A DNA stretch of 64,000 bases from Uranotaenia lowii (Eukaryota > Arthropoda > Insecta > Diptera > Culicidae), in contig NC_073693.1 of the NCBI RefSeq assembly GCF_029784155.1, positions 339,342,023 to 339,406,022 of the forward strand, read 5' to 3'. Under the pieces are notes generated by a model, which was not told the DNA's origin, searched no databases, and was given only the letters and a program-made list of their open reading frames with translations. This document shows, piece after piece, positions 10,809-22,430 of the stretch. The position numbers and the translations under genes are program-made. The number at the start of each line of letters is the position of its first letter. Within the stretch, counting starts at the first letter, position 1.

Positions 10809-11876
10809 GTAAGTTACATGATTCCTTTACTTCCTATAAATCCCTCAAATCATGTAAAAAATGGTATAAGAATAAAGGCAGTTAAAAAATCGGAATATAA
10901 AGTCTCTCTCTGTTAGTCGCTCGCGCAACAATTGCTTTTTAAACTTTAATTTTCGAAAAATTTTCAATCTTCTAACTATGATTTTTTTGCCACACAACCC
11001 AGTGTGTCTATGTTTAAAACACACATTTCTTGAGTACCTTCGTCGCCATCGCGGTTGTTGTCGTCGTCGTCATCGTAGGTCCTCGGTCCTTGCGGTCGTT
11101 CTCTCTTAGATCCGATAGAAATTGCTTTGCTAGGCTAGTGTAGTGCACCGAGGGTACAATTTTACCACACAAAAATCGCGCGCAACCTTTCCAAGTAGCC
11201 GAAGGTAGCAGAAACAATAGTAGGGGTTCGCGTGTTTTACGACAATGACAATGTTTCCGGCTTTTTTCTTCTCTTGCATCCTGCATGTAAGTTTGCTGGT
11301 TTCCTTTTACATATTGCACCCACAAAAACATGGATGTTTCGAAGCCAAAGGACGACTATTTAGGTGTATGGAGGGTTGATGACGATGATGATATTTTATG
11401 GGGACGTACTTTCGGAAAGGGGTGTTGTTTTTTTTTTGTTGTTGTCTTCAGTAGAACATGAGGTGCATTGCCTAAGGGTTGCGACTTAGAATAATTTTCT
11501 TGTAAGACCCCTACTTGGTTGCAACTGCAACAGATTTGTTCCAGATACCAATCTCATCAGGTTGAGTTACTGTAAAGCTTGTGTGCTTTCTAATTTATTT
11601 CAAAAGGTTTAGGTTTGCAGGTATGTAGGTATATATTTACATTACTAAAGGGTTTTAAGGTTACTGAAAATGAAGTAAGAATGGCTTTTATCATAAATTT
11701 GTTGCATAGCAGTAATAAAGAAACTTTTAAAATTGCATGATAATGTTGAGCTGATATATATTCTTAAATTGTAAATTGCTGTGGTATGCAATTAATGAAG
11801 ATCTTACTTTAGGTTAAATTTTAACAAATCATACCTTCTATCTCTTGTTATGCGAGTCTTTTCAAAGTTATCACCT
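10809..11876. other. No gene recognised; GC-richer patch
   Basis: About 11030-11340 is GC-richer, with CGTCGTCGTC-like triplets and CGCGCGC. The rest is AT-rich with a GATGATGATG run near 11380. The 105-codon minus-strand frame at 11014-11331 has poly-Thr and biased composition and is not convincing. Confidence 0.45.
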
Positions 11877-11948
11877 TCCCATATGGTCTAGTGGCTAGGA
11901 TATCTGGCTTTCACCCAGAAGGCCCGGGTTCGATTCCCGGTATGGGAA
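11877..11948 (+). tRNA. tRNA-Glu (TTC)
   Basis: A 72-base tRNA gene without intron. Acceptor arm TCCCATA/TATGGGA with discriminator A. Anticodon stem TCTGG/CCAGA with loop CTTTCAC, anticodon TTC at 11910-11912, which decodes GAA/GAG as Glu. The T arm contains the B-box GGTTCGATTCC. No CCA is encoded, as expected for a nuclear eukaryotic gene. A TTTT pol III terminator follows within about six bases. It is identical to the four other tRNA-Glu copies in this window. Confidence 0.97.
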
Positions 11949-12027
11949 ATATTTTGAAAGGATTCTTTTGAATTTTTCGCTGCATTACGAAGTAAATCGG
12001 AAACCTGAATGAACAATATTTCTTAAA

Positions 12028-12130
12028 TTCGCTCGGTCCATGACAACTGTTCTCCAATTTCTCGGGCATCCCACATACGCCAGATCACGCTTCACTTGGT
12101 CTAACCACCTCGCTCGTTTCGTTCCTACCG
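12028..12130 (-). pseudogene. LINE C-terminal scrap
   Basis: On the minus strand this ~100-base piece reads a degenerate LINE C-terminus (WLDQVKRDL-like, then GCPRNWRTVVMD). It matches the longer LINE fragment at 53045-53511, sharing the + strand run GTTCTCCAATTTCTCGGGCA. It ends where the TIR element beginning at 12135 starts. Confidence 0.7.
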
Positions 12131-12134
12131 TTAT

Positions 12135-12990
12135 TAGGGGAACATGCCCTATTATGCGCCACCTAAGCGAATCGCTGATTTTCTATGTATTCCACGTACA
12201 AATTGTGTTGAAAATGGGTGCAATCGTTGAAGAAAGTGTTTTCTACAAATGCCTATGATATTTTATTACTCAAATTGCTATAGTTGCTTCAAAAACTTGA
12301 TTTTTAAAAACCATATTCAAAGCCACAGAACAAAACTGTGTTGCAAATACGCGCCGCTGTGTATTCAATATGCGCCTAGCAGCCGAACACACCCGAAAGC
12401 AGCCGAAGACCGAAAACACACCAATACTTACAGACACTTTGACTGAAAAGAAAATCAAAATGGACTAATCAAAATTATGAAAACAATGAAAAGTAGATTT
12501 ATTGGGCTGAATTAACGCTCAAAATATGGTTTTAGACTTTCTGTTCATTTTCAATTAAAATTGGCCATTTTGAAAAATTAATGCTATTTTCAGCCTACTA
12601 CGATAGGCGCGTTATAACGAGCGCATGGGCCGTGATAGAAAATACCCATAAAAAGCATACCTTTGCGAGTTCAGTATGATTTTTCAGCATAAAATCATAG
12701 TTTAGATTCTCCTCTATCGATGTGTCAGAAAATATTGTCTTATTCGTTTTTCTCTGCTTGGTGACACCTTATTGAAAATGTTTTAAAGTTTAGATCAAAA
12801 TGACGAAAAACCTAAATTGTGAAATTATCATGACACAGGGGCATTTTAAGGAAAAATTCATACTTGCCATGACCAATCACAGCATTTAGAACAAATTGGT
12901 AATATTTTGCAGGCTTCAAATGTTTCAGATTCTTCAAAACAAAGGAGGCGCGTATTAGCCACATGGGGCGTTATATGAACTTTTCCCCTA
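12135..12990. mobile_element. Putative TIR element, TAGGGGAA ends
   Basis: The left end TAGGGGAACATGCCCTATTA and the reverse complement of the right end (TAGGGGAAAAGTTCATATAA) agree at 8 of the first 8 and about 18 of 26 positions. Variants of the TATGCGCC/GGCGCGTATTA motif recur inside (for example AATACGCGCC and AATATGCGCC near 12350 and GGCGCG near 12950), so the motif is not confined to the ends. No transposase frame is present, so it would be non-autonomous. I saw no clean target duplication, and the boundaries are inferred from the TIRs. Confidence 0.5.
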
Positions 12991-13467
12991 CTTAGAGTTC
13001 TTTACATGTTGTTTTTCAGATAGAATAGGGCGTCTTATCGGGATTGCATATGGCACCCTTTCAAATAACCGAATATCAAAAATCAGATAGAAATTTGGCC
13101 TTCCTATTGGCAACTTTTTTTTTTTTGTTAATGTGTTACTGATTACCAGTTCTTGTTGGACCTTTGATGGTAATCTTTTTTTGTAAAGAAATTGATTAAC
13201 ATAACTGTGAAAAACTGAAATGTCTACAAGATTGGATTAACTACTTAAAGTTCCCAAAGTAAATTCATTCAAATAAAGAAATTACAAAAAATAAGGTAAA
13301 TTCATTGTTAATTTTTTCAATGTTTGCAAACCTCGCACCTCAACCTGAAATTTAAACATTTCAAAAATTCGATGATACCAAGAATTATATTCTAATTAAG
13401 AATTTTGCATAATTATCAAAGTTATCGAAAAATCCGTTTATTTTTCCATGTCCCATGTTTCATCTCC
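12991..13467. other. No gene recognised
   Basis: AT-rich spacer between the TIR element and the tRNA gene, with nothing supported. Confidence 0.5.
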
Positions 13468-13539
13468 TCCCATATGGTCTAGTGGCTAGGATATCTGGCT
13501 TTCACCCAGAAGGCCCGGGTTCGATTCCCGGTATGGGAA
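13468..13539 (+). tRNA. tRNA-Glu (TTC)
   Basis: Identical over all 72 bases to the copy at 11877, including anticodon TTC and discriminator A. A short TTTT terminator follows (ATATTTTAA). The upstream 5' flank CATGTCCCATGTTTCATCTCC is not shared with the other copies, so this is not part of a longer recent duplication. Confidence 0.97.
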
Positions 13540-14985
13540 AATATTTTAATTCTGCCCATAAACACAGATTTCGTTTTTCTTAGGTACTCTTACTTGTTAG
13601 GCTACACTGATTATACATCGTGAAAATCAATAAGGTCCTCAGTCCAGAGCCAAAGGGGCCACTTCAACTTTTGGGTCAGATCTCCGCCGGCGCATGCCTA
13701 AAAGGACGTTTTGCTGTTCATTGCAACGGTCCAACTTCCATGCAAATGGTTTGACCAGCGTATTTCTTCTTCTTCTTCTATTACCAATATATCTAAAACT
13801 GGTAAGCATCCTGGAAAATTAAAGACTTTCATATCTTTTTTCAACATAATATTTAATGCGTTGCAGATATACTGGAATAAGAGGAGGAATAAAGCATGGA
13901 GTTCCGCTTCATATACATAATGTTCAATTACATACTATACCTAAAAATCATACAATGTCCGGAATCGTGGTAGCAGCGTATTTTTACTAAATCTGTCCGC
14001 AACAAACTTCCAGATATTCAGTGTACTACGTTTTACTATCACGCCCGAACAAGTTACTTAGATCTGATTGAGGTGCGTGACTGCTGTAACTGCGCGAAAA
14101 CCTCGCTGAGCTAGCTATGAAACTTGTACTTATATTTAAAGAATGGATAATTTTGTATCCAACAAGACGCCTGAGTTTAGTCGGAGCCGTGGTTTCTGCA
14201 TACAATCTGTTCTTGTCACTAAATCTTACTTATTGTAACCGATCGTACTATTAACTTAAGGCACTTGTTTTAATATGTTGTTCAATAAATGTTGTTTTGA
14301 TAAAATTCAAACGCGTGCTTTCGCGAAACTTTTACCTGCTTGGACAATGAAATACCCGCTGCTCGAACAGAAACGTCAGTTCTTTAGAGGCCCTTTCACA
14401 GAGAGTCGTTATAAAACAGGAGATCCTTTTAAAGAGAGTCGTCTATCGTTTTCAGTATTGCTGATGTTAACACCATTGAAGAATTCGAGAAAAGTCAAAT
14501 CTGATCGAGATAGCAAGATATTTTTTAAACTCTCCCGATTTTTCCCGGATTTGTTTAAATTATTTGCTGAATCATATACAAAACTCAAATTTATTTTTGA
14601 AAATTTTTAGATTTTGCTTTCCAAAAAGATTCTTTAGCGTAAATTAAAAAAATGAACATAAATTTTCGTTTAGTCCTTAGATACGATTGAAACACTGCTG
14701 CTGTGATTCAATGAAAAGTTTGAATTTTGTCGTGTGGGAACGTGTGGTAGAAAGTATGATATGCTTAAGATTAAAGATCATCGTTTTTTTTGGCAACTAT
14801 TTTGGGAGACATCTAGTTGAAATTCAACATACGTCTTAATCGGTATCAAACAAGCAATTTGAAAAAACTTGGCACCTGTTTGGATATGTATTGTCCCAGA
14901 TTTCACTGGAATCCAATCTCTTTGGTGATAAACGTCCTAGAAGCGAAAAATCATCTGATGTCCTTCAAGTTAATGGTACATCTCT
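13540..14985. other. No gene recognised
   Basis: Mixed-composition DNA. The 111-codon + strand frame at 14275-14610 has no recognisable domain and I do not support it as a gene. Confidence 0.45.
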
Positions 14986-15264
14986 AATCTCAAACGTGGA
15001 ACTTCATCGCCGATATCATCAAGCGCTAGAAGCGATGAGCACGAGATTTGCTGAGAGGCGCTTGAATGGAATCCAGAGGGACATCGAATGAGAGGCAGAC
15101 CCAGAAACTCGTGGCGGCGAAGCCTAGCCGCTGAAATCTGAACTGTCGACGAGAATCTTGACTGGGACTAAGTGAAAACTCTGGCTCCGGATCGTCAACA
15201 GGTGAGGTCTTTTACCACGGCCATATGGCCCGGAGAATCGACACGGGACCATAAAGTAAGTAAG
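14986..15264 (+). pseudogene. RTE-like LINE 3' end fragment
   Basis: The + strand carries a diverged copy of the C-terminus seen at 7739-8100. SNVELHRRYHQ at about 14993 matches SNVELHRRCHQ, then a deletion removes part of the RKWRWIGH region. NGIQRDIE, GRPRNSWRR-like and APDRQQ-like text follow in shifted frames. The end carries TAAGTAAG (15257-15264), a tetranucleotide tail like the TAGG tail of the other copy. It is a 5'-truncated, internally deleted dead copy of the same or a sister family. Confidence 0.75.
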
Positions 15265-15265
15265 T

Positions 15266-15362
15266 TTCAGCTCGTCATCCAATTTCAAGTTGTTCTCTCA
15301 ACTCGCTTGAAATTCTATCGATACGTTTAGGCTGTCCTCTCAACTTGCCTTTCAATGTCAAG
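15266..15362 (+). repeat. Short block of TCAACTCGC minisatellite
   Basis: Contains CAATTTCAAGTTGTTCTCTC, AACTCGCTTGAAATTCTATC and GGCTGTCCTCTCAACTTGCC. These are the same units as the minisatellite at 18110-18385, so one repeat family occupies two sites 2.8 kb apart. Confidence 0.75.
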
Positions 15363-17346
15363 ATGATCTCAACTAGGGTAGGTGTACCCTCCTCCGTCGT
15401 ATCCCTCTGATTCGTCGAAATTCAAGAATGCATGTTTTAGAGCCAAAAAACCACTTTCCACTTAAATTGGCTACTTCACATGATAAACTTAAGCTTGAAA
15501 ATTTATTTTCTATCACAAATTTGTCACTTTTAAAACTATTTCTTAATTTATTTGATATTGAAATCGCGAAGTGAATTGAATTATTGATGCACTCCGCCAT
15601 ATTGTAAAACGAACTTAGTGATCCCCCCAACGTGTTTCTTTATTTTATCGCTTCCTGTCAATGCATATAACGATCGAAATCATAAAATTCGACAGAAAAG
15701 TGTTGAAATAAAATTAGAAAAATGATTTCAAACTAAGCTGAACTATATAAATTTGTCAATATTCGATTGAAATCGAATCGCTCGGGCCCCATAATTCGTC
15801 GTAATTTTGCGACAGGAATAGGACAGGAATTTTGCAAGAATTGGAATTAGACCAGTTCATTTTTACTATTTTTTGCTGACCACAGTCGGACTCATAGAGA
15901 ATTAACATAATGGATTTCCAAGTAATCACAACATAATACAGTAATTTTGTTTATTTTGAAGCTAGGAACTTGATGCGCTGGGAGATAAGTGCAAAAAGTC
16001 TATTTATATTGATAAATTACTTGAATGTATTCAGCATTGCTTATAATGCATGGTTTCAATTGATGGATTTTTTAGCTTAGTGGTTGGTGTTTTACAAATT
16101 ATTTACTAACAGTATCGTGCATAATTTAATAAACGTTTGAGAGCACGCAAGAATATCTCCAACTTAACACATTTCTAACGTTCAACTCCAATGAAATTGT
16201 TTCTTCAAAATTATTTCATATTTTAATATTTGATTATTTTTGGTTCTATTTTCTGATGACACTAAACCTTTCTCAAGTGTTTGAAACTTGAGATACATCA
16301 ATAATTTGAAAATTAGACTTTTTAAGCTTCTTGCATTCAAACTGCAATATCGCACATACGACCAAGCGCTTTGCTCTACAGAATGGTCACTGAGAGATCC
16401 TTGAAAACTTAAACTAAAACTTCTCCAGGGTTCAGAAATTCTTTAAATGGGGATCAACTCGAGGAAAAAATTTCAATTCCTGGACCGAAAACCTCGATTT
16501 TTATTGAATCTTTACGATGCATGGAAAAACGATGAAAAAAATTCCCGTTGAAGGTCAAAATGACAAGAGAATTTGGATGAATGAATCATTTAAACTTTTA
16601 AATAAGAGTTCATGAGTCTCTGGTTTGGATCTCAATACAAGTTGTGATAAAAAATCAGTAGATATGATTTTTTGTACATATAGTCGTTCAAAATTCAACA
16701 AAATCAAACCCACTTATATTCTGATTTCTACCATATAAGTTTTAATTCTTGACTCATGTTTGCTGAATTTTTATAAATTCGCAGTGAATTTTCAACAAAA
16801 GATGTTTTGTCGTTTTTGACATATTACAATTTGAATGAAAAAAGTCGAAAAGTTTAATTTCAGTTCGATTACTCTACGTCATTTCCCAAAAATTTGAACC
16901 CAAACAACGAAATGTTAGAATAACGAAGCGTCAATTTCCAAAAAAAAACATTTTTGCAAAAACTTTTATCGCTCGCAAAAAAACTTTAATAGATGAGCTG
17001 AACCAGTCTAATGCGCATTACACGCATCAACGTGGCGATGCTTTGTGTCGATATCCTTCGCCAGGGTTCCCACATGCATAAGAATACACATGTTGAAAAA
17101 ACGCAAGTGTGATTCTGCCTCTCCTCAAATGTCTTACTATTCAGTCTCATTGCGTAGAAAAACATATAGTACTATTAAAAATGTTGATGTTCTTTAAATA
17201 TATGCAATTACTTTGTAAATTTGTGCCATGTAATTTGTGAAAAATGTCTGTTTGAATGTTATAAAATCTTATTTTACGGACAATTCTTGGATCATGGCAG
17301 CCCAGTCCGTTGGAGAGTGTGTTGGTAGAAAATACATTTGCAGGGT
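15363..17346. other. No gene recognised
   Basis: Nearly 2 kb of AT-rich DNA with no supported coding, RNA or repeat feature. Confidence 0.45.
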
Positions 17347-17850
17347 GGATTCAATTTAAAAGGTCTAATATTGTGTTGCCTGCAATTGCCTTAGCCAAGC
17401 AATGGTACCTAGATACAAAAACGCTACCTTGGGATTTCTTGGCAAGTCCATTTTATTGCGACTCAGATCTTATTCAAACTTTGCAGTTATCCTGCGCGGT
17501 TGATCCGTGCGAAGTAAATAATCGCATTGGTATGAACCGCAACCGCAAAATTTTAAATCTATCCCTCATGAGGGAGGAATAGTTCGAGACAATTTCGGTA
17601 GAATTGAATAGAAGGTATAATACTTTGCTGCCTGCAGATGCATTAGCCAAGCAATGGTAGACCTGTTTAGAATAAAGCTATCCTAGTTTCATAGCTTATT
17701 GCGACTGGTTACTCGAGAGAACTTCTGCTGTTATCCTGCGCGGTTGATCCGTTCGATGTAAGCTGATGCTAATTGCATGAACCGCAACCGCAAAATTTTA
17801 AATGTATTTCTGAAGAGGGTGGAATAAATTGAGACAATTCCGGTCTCCTT
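17347..17850 (+). repeat. Tandemly doubled ~250-bp unit, structured
   Basis: Two head-to-tail units (about 17347-17599 and 17600-17850). The best-conserved parts are TTAGCCAAGCAATGG, TTATCCTGCGCGGTTGATCC, TGAACCGCAACCGCAAAATT and a terminal GAGACAATTYCGGT. In both units GCGGTT can pair with AACCGC. The bases in between differ yet each forms its own inner stem (GTGCGA/TCGCAT in unit 1, GATGC/GCAT in unit 2). Selective conservation of stem sequence suggests a structured RNA, possibly snoRNA-like, but I cannot name it. A transposon end is the alternative. Confidence 0.5.
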
Positions 17851-18109
17851 GTACGACGGAATTAGGAACCTGGTACGACAATGGAGGAACTTGAATAAGA
17901 AAAATAAATCATAAATTGACTCAAAAGTACGTAATGGATTGATCTATTTCCTACATAGTTTCATAAAACAGTATTCGAAATAAAGTTCAATGAATAAATA
18001 TCAGTTTCAAATCAACATGCAAGGCAATTCTATTGAATTAATGAAAAAAGCTTCCTTAAGCCGTTGTCTTAGGTACACTTACCCTAGCTTGAAATTTCTA
18101 TTGATGCTT

Positions 18110-18385
18110 TTGGGCGGTATTTTCAACTCGCCTTTCAATTTCAAGCTGTCCTCTCGATTCGCTCAAAATTCCTATCGATATAATTTGGCTGTCCTCTCAA
18201 CTCGCCTGTCAATTTCAAGCTGTCCTCTCAATTCGCTTCAAATTTCTATCGATCCATTCAGGCTGTACTCTCAACTCGCCTTTCAATTTCAAGCTGTCCC
18301 GCTTGAAATTGTTAACATCATCAAGCTTGTAATTTCAAGCTATCCTGCTTGAAATTGTTAACATGATCAAGCTTGTAATTTCATA
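18110..18385 (+). repeat. ~75-bp and ~50-bp minisatellites
   Basis: Three or so units of TCAACTCGCCTTTCAATTTC, AAGCTGTCCTCTC, TTCGCTTCAAATTTCTATCG and a TTCAGGCTGT spacer. These pass into two copies of a shorter unit, CCGCTTGAAATTGTTAACAT plus CATCAAGCTTGTAATTTCAA (about 18298-18385). Copies are mutated, so the array is not recent. Confidence 0.8.
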
Positions 18386-19004
18386 TTTATTTCACGTTGT
18401 CTTGGCAACGGAACTTCAAGGCTGAAATTATCAATTCCAGTTTCGGCATTATTTCAAAGCCCGCTAATTTGCAAAAAAGATCATTATTTATGGCATTTTT
18501 TTCCTTTTTTACACTTCAATCTTGATAGCCTCCGGAAATCATTCAACAGTGTTGCTTTTTGTTTCTACTAATTTTCACTTAATAAGTATTCGAATTACTC
18601 ATGTTGTCACAGTTTTTCTCACGGTGGGTAGTTGACAAACTGATTGATTTTCAAGCAAGTTTGTTGAAAATAAACTCAGCGTGAATCGACGGCCACGTTT
18701 GTTTACTTTTCCGGTTCGTTTTTTTAAAAGTAATTTCTTGTTTCTCATGATAACAAGAAATTACCTGCCACGGTTGCCAAATGTGCGGACTCGTCCGAAG
18801 GTCTGAAGCCCATCAGTGAGCCACCCGATCACGAACCAGCGAGGGATTCCCGCGCTGCCTGCTTGCTAGCTGAATGACTGACTGACTGACTGATTCCTTG
18901 CACGCTTGTGACGAATGACTCTGTATCGGTTTTTTGATTTGATCATAAGGATTTTAACACCAGGATGCCATTCATTCCTCTCCGTATCACCTTAATACAC
19001 ATTA
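18386..19004. other. No gene recognised; small GACT run
   Basis: A GC-richer stretch at about 18680-18920 contains a short (GACT) microsatellite (ACTGACTGACTGACTGA, about 18875-18893). Nothing else supported. Confidence 0.5.
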
Positions 19005-19966
19005 AAGGGCGAACACGAAATTATTGCGACACATTCAACAGGGCATAACTTTTTTACCATTGGGTAAAAATCAACCAAATTTTGCACACTTTCGTATTGA
19101 TGTGTTTTGTTTACATGCTGTCAAGCTCGAAGTCATATTTTTCGATTCAACGAAAATGGAGGTGAACCAACGCGAGTCGAGAGAACAAATTCTTTCCAAA
19201 CACTCGGAATTTCCAGACTTGTCGCACCGGCAGTTGGGAAAAATGTTGAACATTCACCATTCAACCGTCTCCAGGGTGTTAAAGCGGTTCAGGAGCGGTT
19301 GATGTTGGACCAGGGCAAAGGAGCTGGAAGAAAACCGGGACCGGAAATAAAGAAACGGAAGGAAAGGTGAAGCGGATGATTAAAGCAAATCCCAAAGCCT
19401 CGAGCCGTGATTTGGCTAAAAAGATCGGCATGTCGCAGAGCTTCGTCCAGAATGCTAAGAAGAGATCTGGACTACATACATCCATATACAAGGTGAGTGC
19501 CTCGAGAAGCGCCTTTTGGGTCCGCTATTTTGGTCAGATTTGACATCATACCACTATTCTAAAAGTGTTCAGAGTGGTATGAGGCCAATTCTGTCCATTT
19601 TGGTCCAAAGGACATGAACCCGTCAAACTGTCCGGAGCTGTGCCCGGTGGAACAGTACTGGGCAATAATGAAGCGAGAACTTCGGACGAGCAAGAAGACA
19701 GTCAAAGACGAGAAAAACATGTTAAGAAAATGGAAAAAAAACGAGAAACTGGTACTGGTGGAAATGACATTGCAAAAACTTTAATAGAGGGCATTAAACG
19801 AAAATGCGTTCAATTTTAAACTCAAGGCTCCATCGATTAACTTTTCATTCGATTTTTGAAGTAAATATGTGTATAAAACTACCCTGAAAATTTTGGTGGG
19901 ATTCTAAACATTATAAGAAAATGTGCATGACATTTTTGATGTCGTAATAATTTCGTGTCCGCCCAT
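19005..19966 (+). mobile_element. Decayed Tc1/mariner element, internal deletion
   Basis: TIRs of about 27 bp: left AAGGGCGAACACGAAATTAT (from 19005) and right, read inverted, ATGGGCGGACACGAAATTAT (ending 19966). They are flanked by TA on both sides (19003-19004 and 19967-19968), the hallmark target duplication of Tc1/mariner. The element is 962 bases, shorter than the usual 1.3 kb or more, which fits internal deletion of the catalytic core. Confidence 0.85.
19156..19790 (+). pseudogene. Tc1/mariner transposase remnant
   Basis: The N-terminal DNA-binding part reads MEVNQRESREQILSKHSEF, then PDLSHRQLGKMLNIHHSTVS and RVLKRFRSG, a paired-type helix-turn-helix. A frameshift follows, then AGRKPGPEIKKRKER, ANPKASSRDLAKKIGMSQSF (second HTH) and VQNAKKRSGL. 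After a jump over the missing first catalytic Asp region, the C-terminus reads NPSNCPELCPVEQYWAIMKR, a typical block around the last catalytic residue. Stops and frame changes show it is inactive. The subfamily (perhaps rosa/DD41D-like) is a guess from the NCPEL-PVE-YWAIMK wording. Confidence 0.8.
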
Positions 19967-19969
19967 TAC

Positions 19970-22430
19970 TGGAAAGAAACTTGAAATGCGTGTTTGAGGA
20001 ACGAAACGAAAAAGCGATATGATTCTTTTTCAGTTTGTGCACACTTAATCTTTTCACCTGTAGTCGGAACGATTTCGTCCTGTATTTTCAACAGCTGAAA
20101 TTACAGGACGATTTCGGGACAGAAAAACAGCTCAGGAAAACGAACTGTCAAATTGTCCTGTAAGTTCGAAACGGGTTCCTCGCGAGATTTACAGGAAATT
20201 AAGATTTTTCAGTAGCTTTCTTCTTTTTGTTTTTGTTCCTTTTTTCAAATTTTAAATGTATTTAATTCAATGAAATGAACAACACAGAGATATACTTTGA
20301 TAATTTTATTTTATTATGCAACACAAATATTTTTACGTAATCAAACTCACAATAAGTATAAAAATTTCACATTTCAATACAAATTTGCATAGTCCGCAGC
20401 GGCATTTCCCTCGGGTGATGGTGTCCTTTAAGAGAAGAACCGACTGTCTCTAACCGATGCTGATCGATATAGTTTATGTGCCAACACCATTCACGTTTCT
20501 CAGATAAAGTTCCAGCTCCATTTTCCAAAAAGTACAAGACGATGGCCGTGTGTCAAATGATTTAACTGAAAAATGTTTCAACACTACACTTCCGCAAGCT
20601 TATTTCCATGGAGAACTCGATCATCTTGCTAGACGCCACTTTTTTTCTTCCAGAACTACCAGAACAGGCAAAGTAAACATGGCAGTTCTCACACGGTAGA
20701 AAAGGATGGAAAGAAAAGGATACGACAAGGAACGCGCGATAGCTGATGAGCTCCACGTAATAAAGGTCATTACTGTCCCGAATTCAGAACGATTGTTCGA
20801 GTTCCTGTGCATTCGTAAGAATTTTATCCCGGATTACAGGATTCATGAAGCGTCACGTGATTCGGGAAGATTTTCATTCGACTTTCGTTAAAATTAAGCA
20901 ATTTCCCTATGATTCGGACAGTCATTATTCCGAGCCGGAAAATTGTAATCTTAGTGTGTGGAGAATGAAAAGGTTAAGTTACAATGCTTCTAGTCAAAAA
21001 GCAAAAAGTAATACTCTTTTACTCTACGAAATCCAAATCGGAAACCAGATTTTAAATTCATATTTGTGCAATTTTAAATATATTTAAACCGTTATTTGAT
21101 GACTATGCTGTCTTTAGGCTTCTACATCCAGGATTGTGAAAAAATCTTAATGGAAGATTTCCGAAATTCATTTAAGAAATACTTAGACAATTAAATTTTG
21201 TATTCTTACAGCGACTACAGCAAAGGCTTACTTCAATTTTTTTTGAAACTTTTCTCCTAAAGGAATGCTGCTTAAAATTTCATATCGAGGGCTTACCGGA
21301 TAGTGCAGCAGTTACTTGTCTATTTTACATCCCTCCTATCCGTAGTAGGTATCTTCTCGAAAGCTCCACCTTTTTCTTGTACAATTCCATAGGTCAAAAT
21401 ATTGAAAATGAAGATTAGAAACCTCAAGGAAAGGGGGGATGATCTAGATAAGTAATTACATTAAAAATATCTATAAAATTCATCCACACATGATCACATT
21501 TTTCTGTATAAAATCTCACTTAAGAATTTTTGTTGACATTTTCTTGAAGATGACGGGATCAAAAAGTCAATACAATTTTCCAGCTGAAATGGAAAACTCG
21601 TTCCTTCCTTAGGATACATCACACATTTTCACTAGAGTCACCGACCATATAGCTTCTGTAAGGAACAATCCGACATCTTCCGGCGGACCATTATTATCAA
21701 CAAGGCGAATGTTATGTGGCTAAACTGACATTAAATCGGTCCTTCTTCTTTCACGGTACCCGCCAAATGATAATGTCTTTTGAATGGGGTCTCTTCTGTG
21801 TGGAAAATCCTAAGCAAACCCTTTTCTCCTTGATCCTGCATCGATGATTTGGCAGCATGAGTTGGTACTTGCCTTGTAGGTGAAGGTATGTTAAAGTTTT
21901 TACCCTTTCTCAGTTTTTTTCCGGGGCTACTTGTCCACCTTGTCGGAGCAGGATTATGGGAATTTAGATAAAATCCATCAGACTCTAAAAGTGGACTGAA
22001 AAAGTGTGCTCCTACGTAAGAATGTGAAAACACATACGGTTTTCAACGATGCGATTCAAAGTCCGCTCCCTGCTTGAGCTGGTGCAGAATGAATTTGATG
22101 TAGGTCCTTTCTTCCCTCAGCAGTAGGGTTTTTGGGAAATCTTCTCTCCCGGGGGAGATGCCAATTCTTTTGCAGGGAGGCGATTATGGCCAGCAACATC
22201 CCAGATCGCAAAAGGGTGGTTTTCGGTTGATGCAGAAAATTTCAGATTTTCACGTCTATGACTGTTTACTCCATCGATTCGAAGATGAATGCCTTGAATT
22301 AAATTTTAAAATGTTTTCAGTTTCACATTGTAAACATTTATGGTTTCTGAAAATTTTCTTCAACAAATTGAAATTCGTAAAAGTACTATAAAGGGAAACA
22401 AAAATGACAAAATCGACAAAAATAATAAAT
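19970..22430. other. No gene recognised
   Basis: About 20060-20170 and 20770-20940 share words such as CAGGACGATTTCGGGACAG and TCGGAA/TTCCGA in opposite orientation, which may be the arms of another small TIR element. The evidence is too loose to annotate. The minus strand has AATAAAATAAAA near 20300-20314. From 20950 to 22400 nothing is supported. Confidence 0.4.

Noticed and set aside
17310..17582. 90-codon + strand frame
   Set aside because: It is not kept in the second tandem unit, where stops interrupt it; the unit looks non-coding.
18875..18893. GACT microsatellite as a regulatory site
   Set aside because: Too short and simple to support a function.
20060..20940. Third micro-gene element
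   Set aside because: Arm words and a minus-strand AATAAA recall the 48- and 56-kb elements, but no convincing donor site or clear terminal repeat was found.
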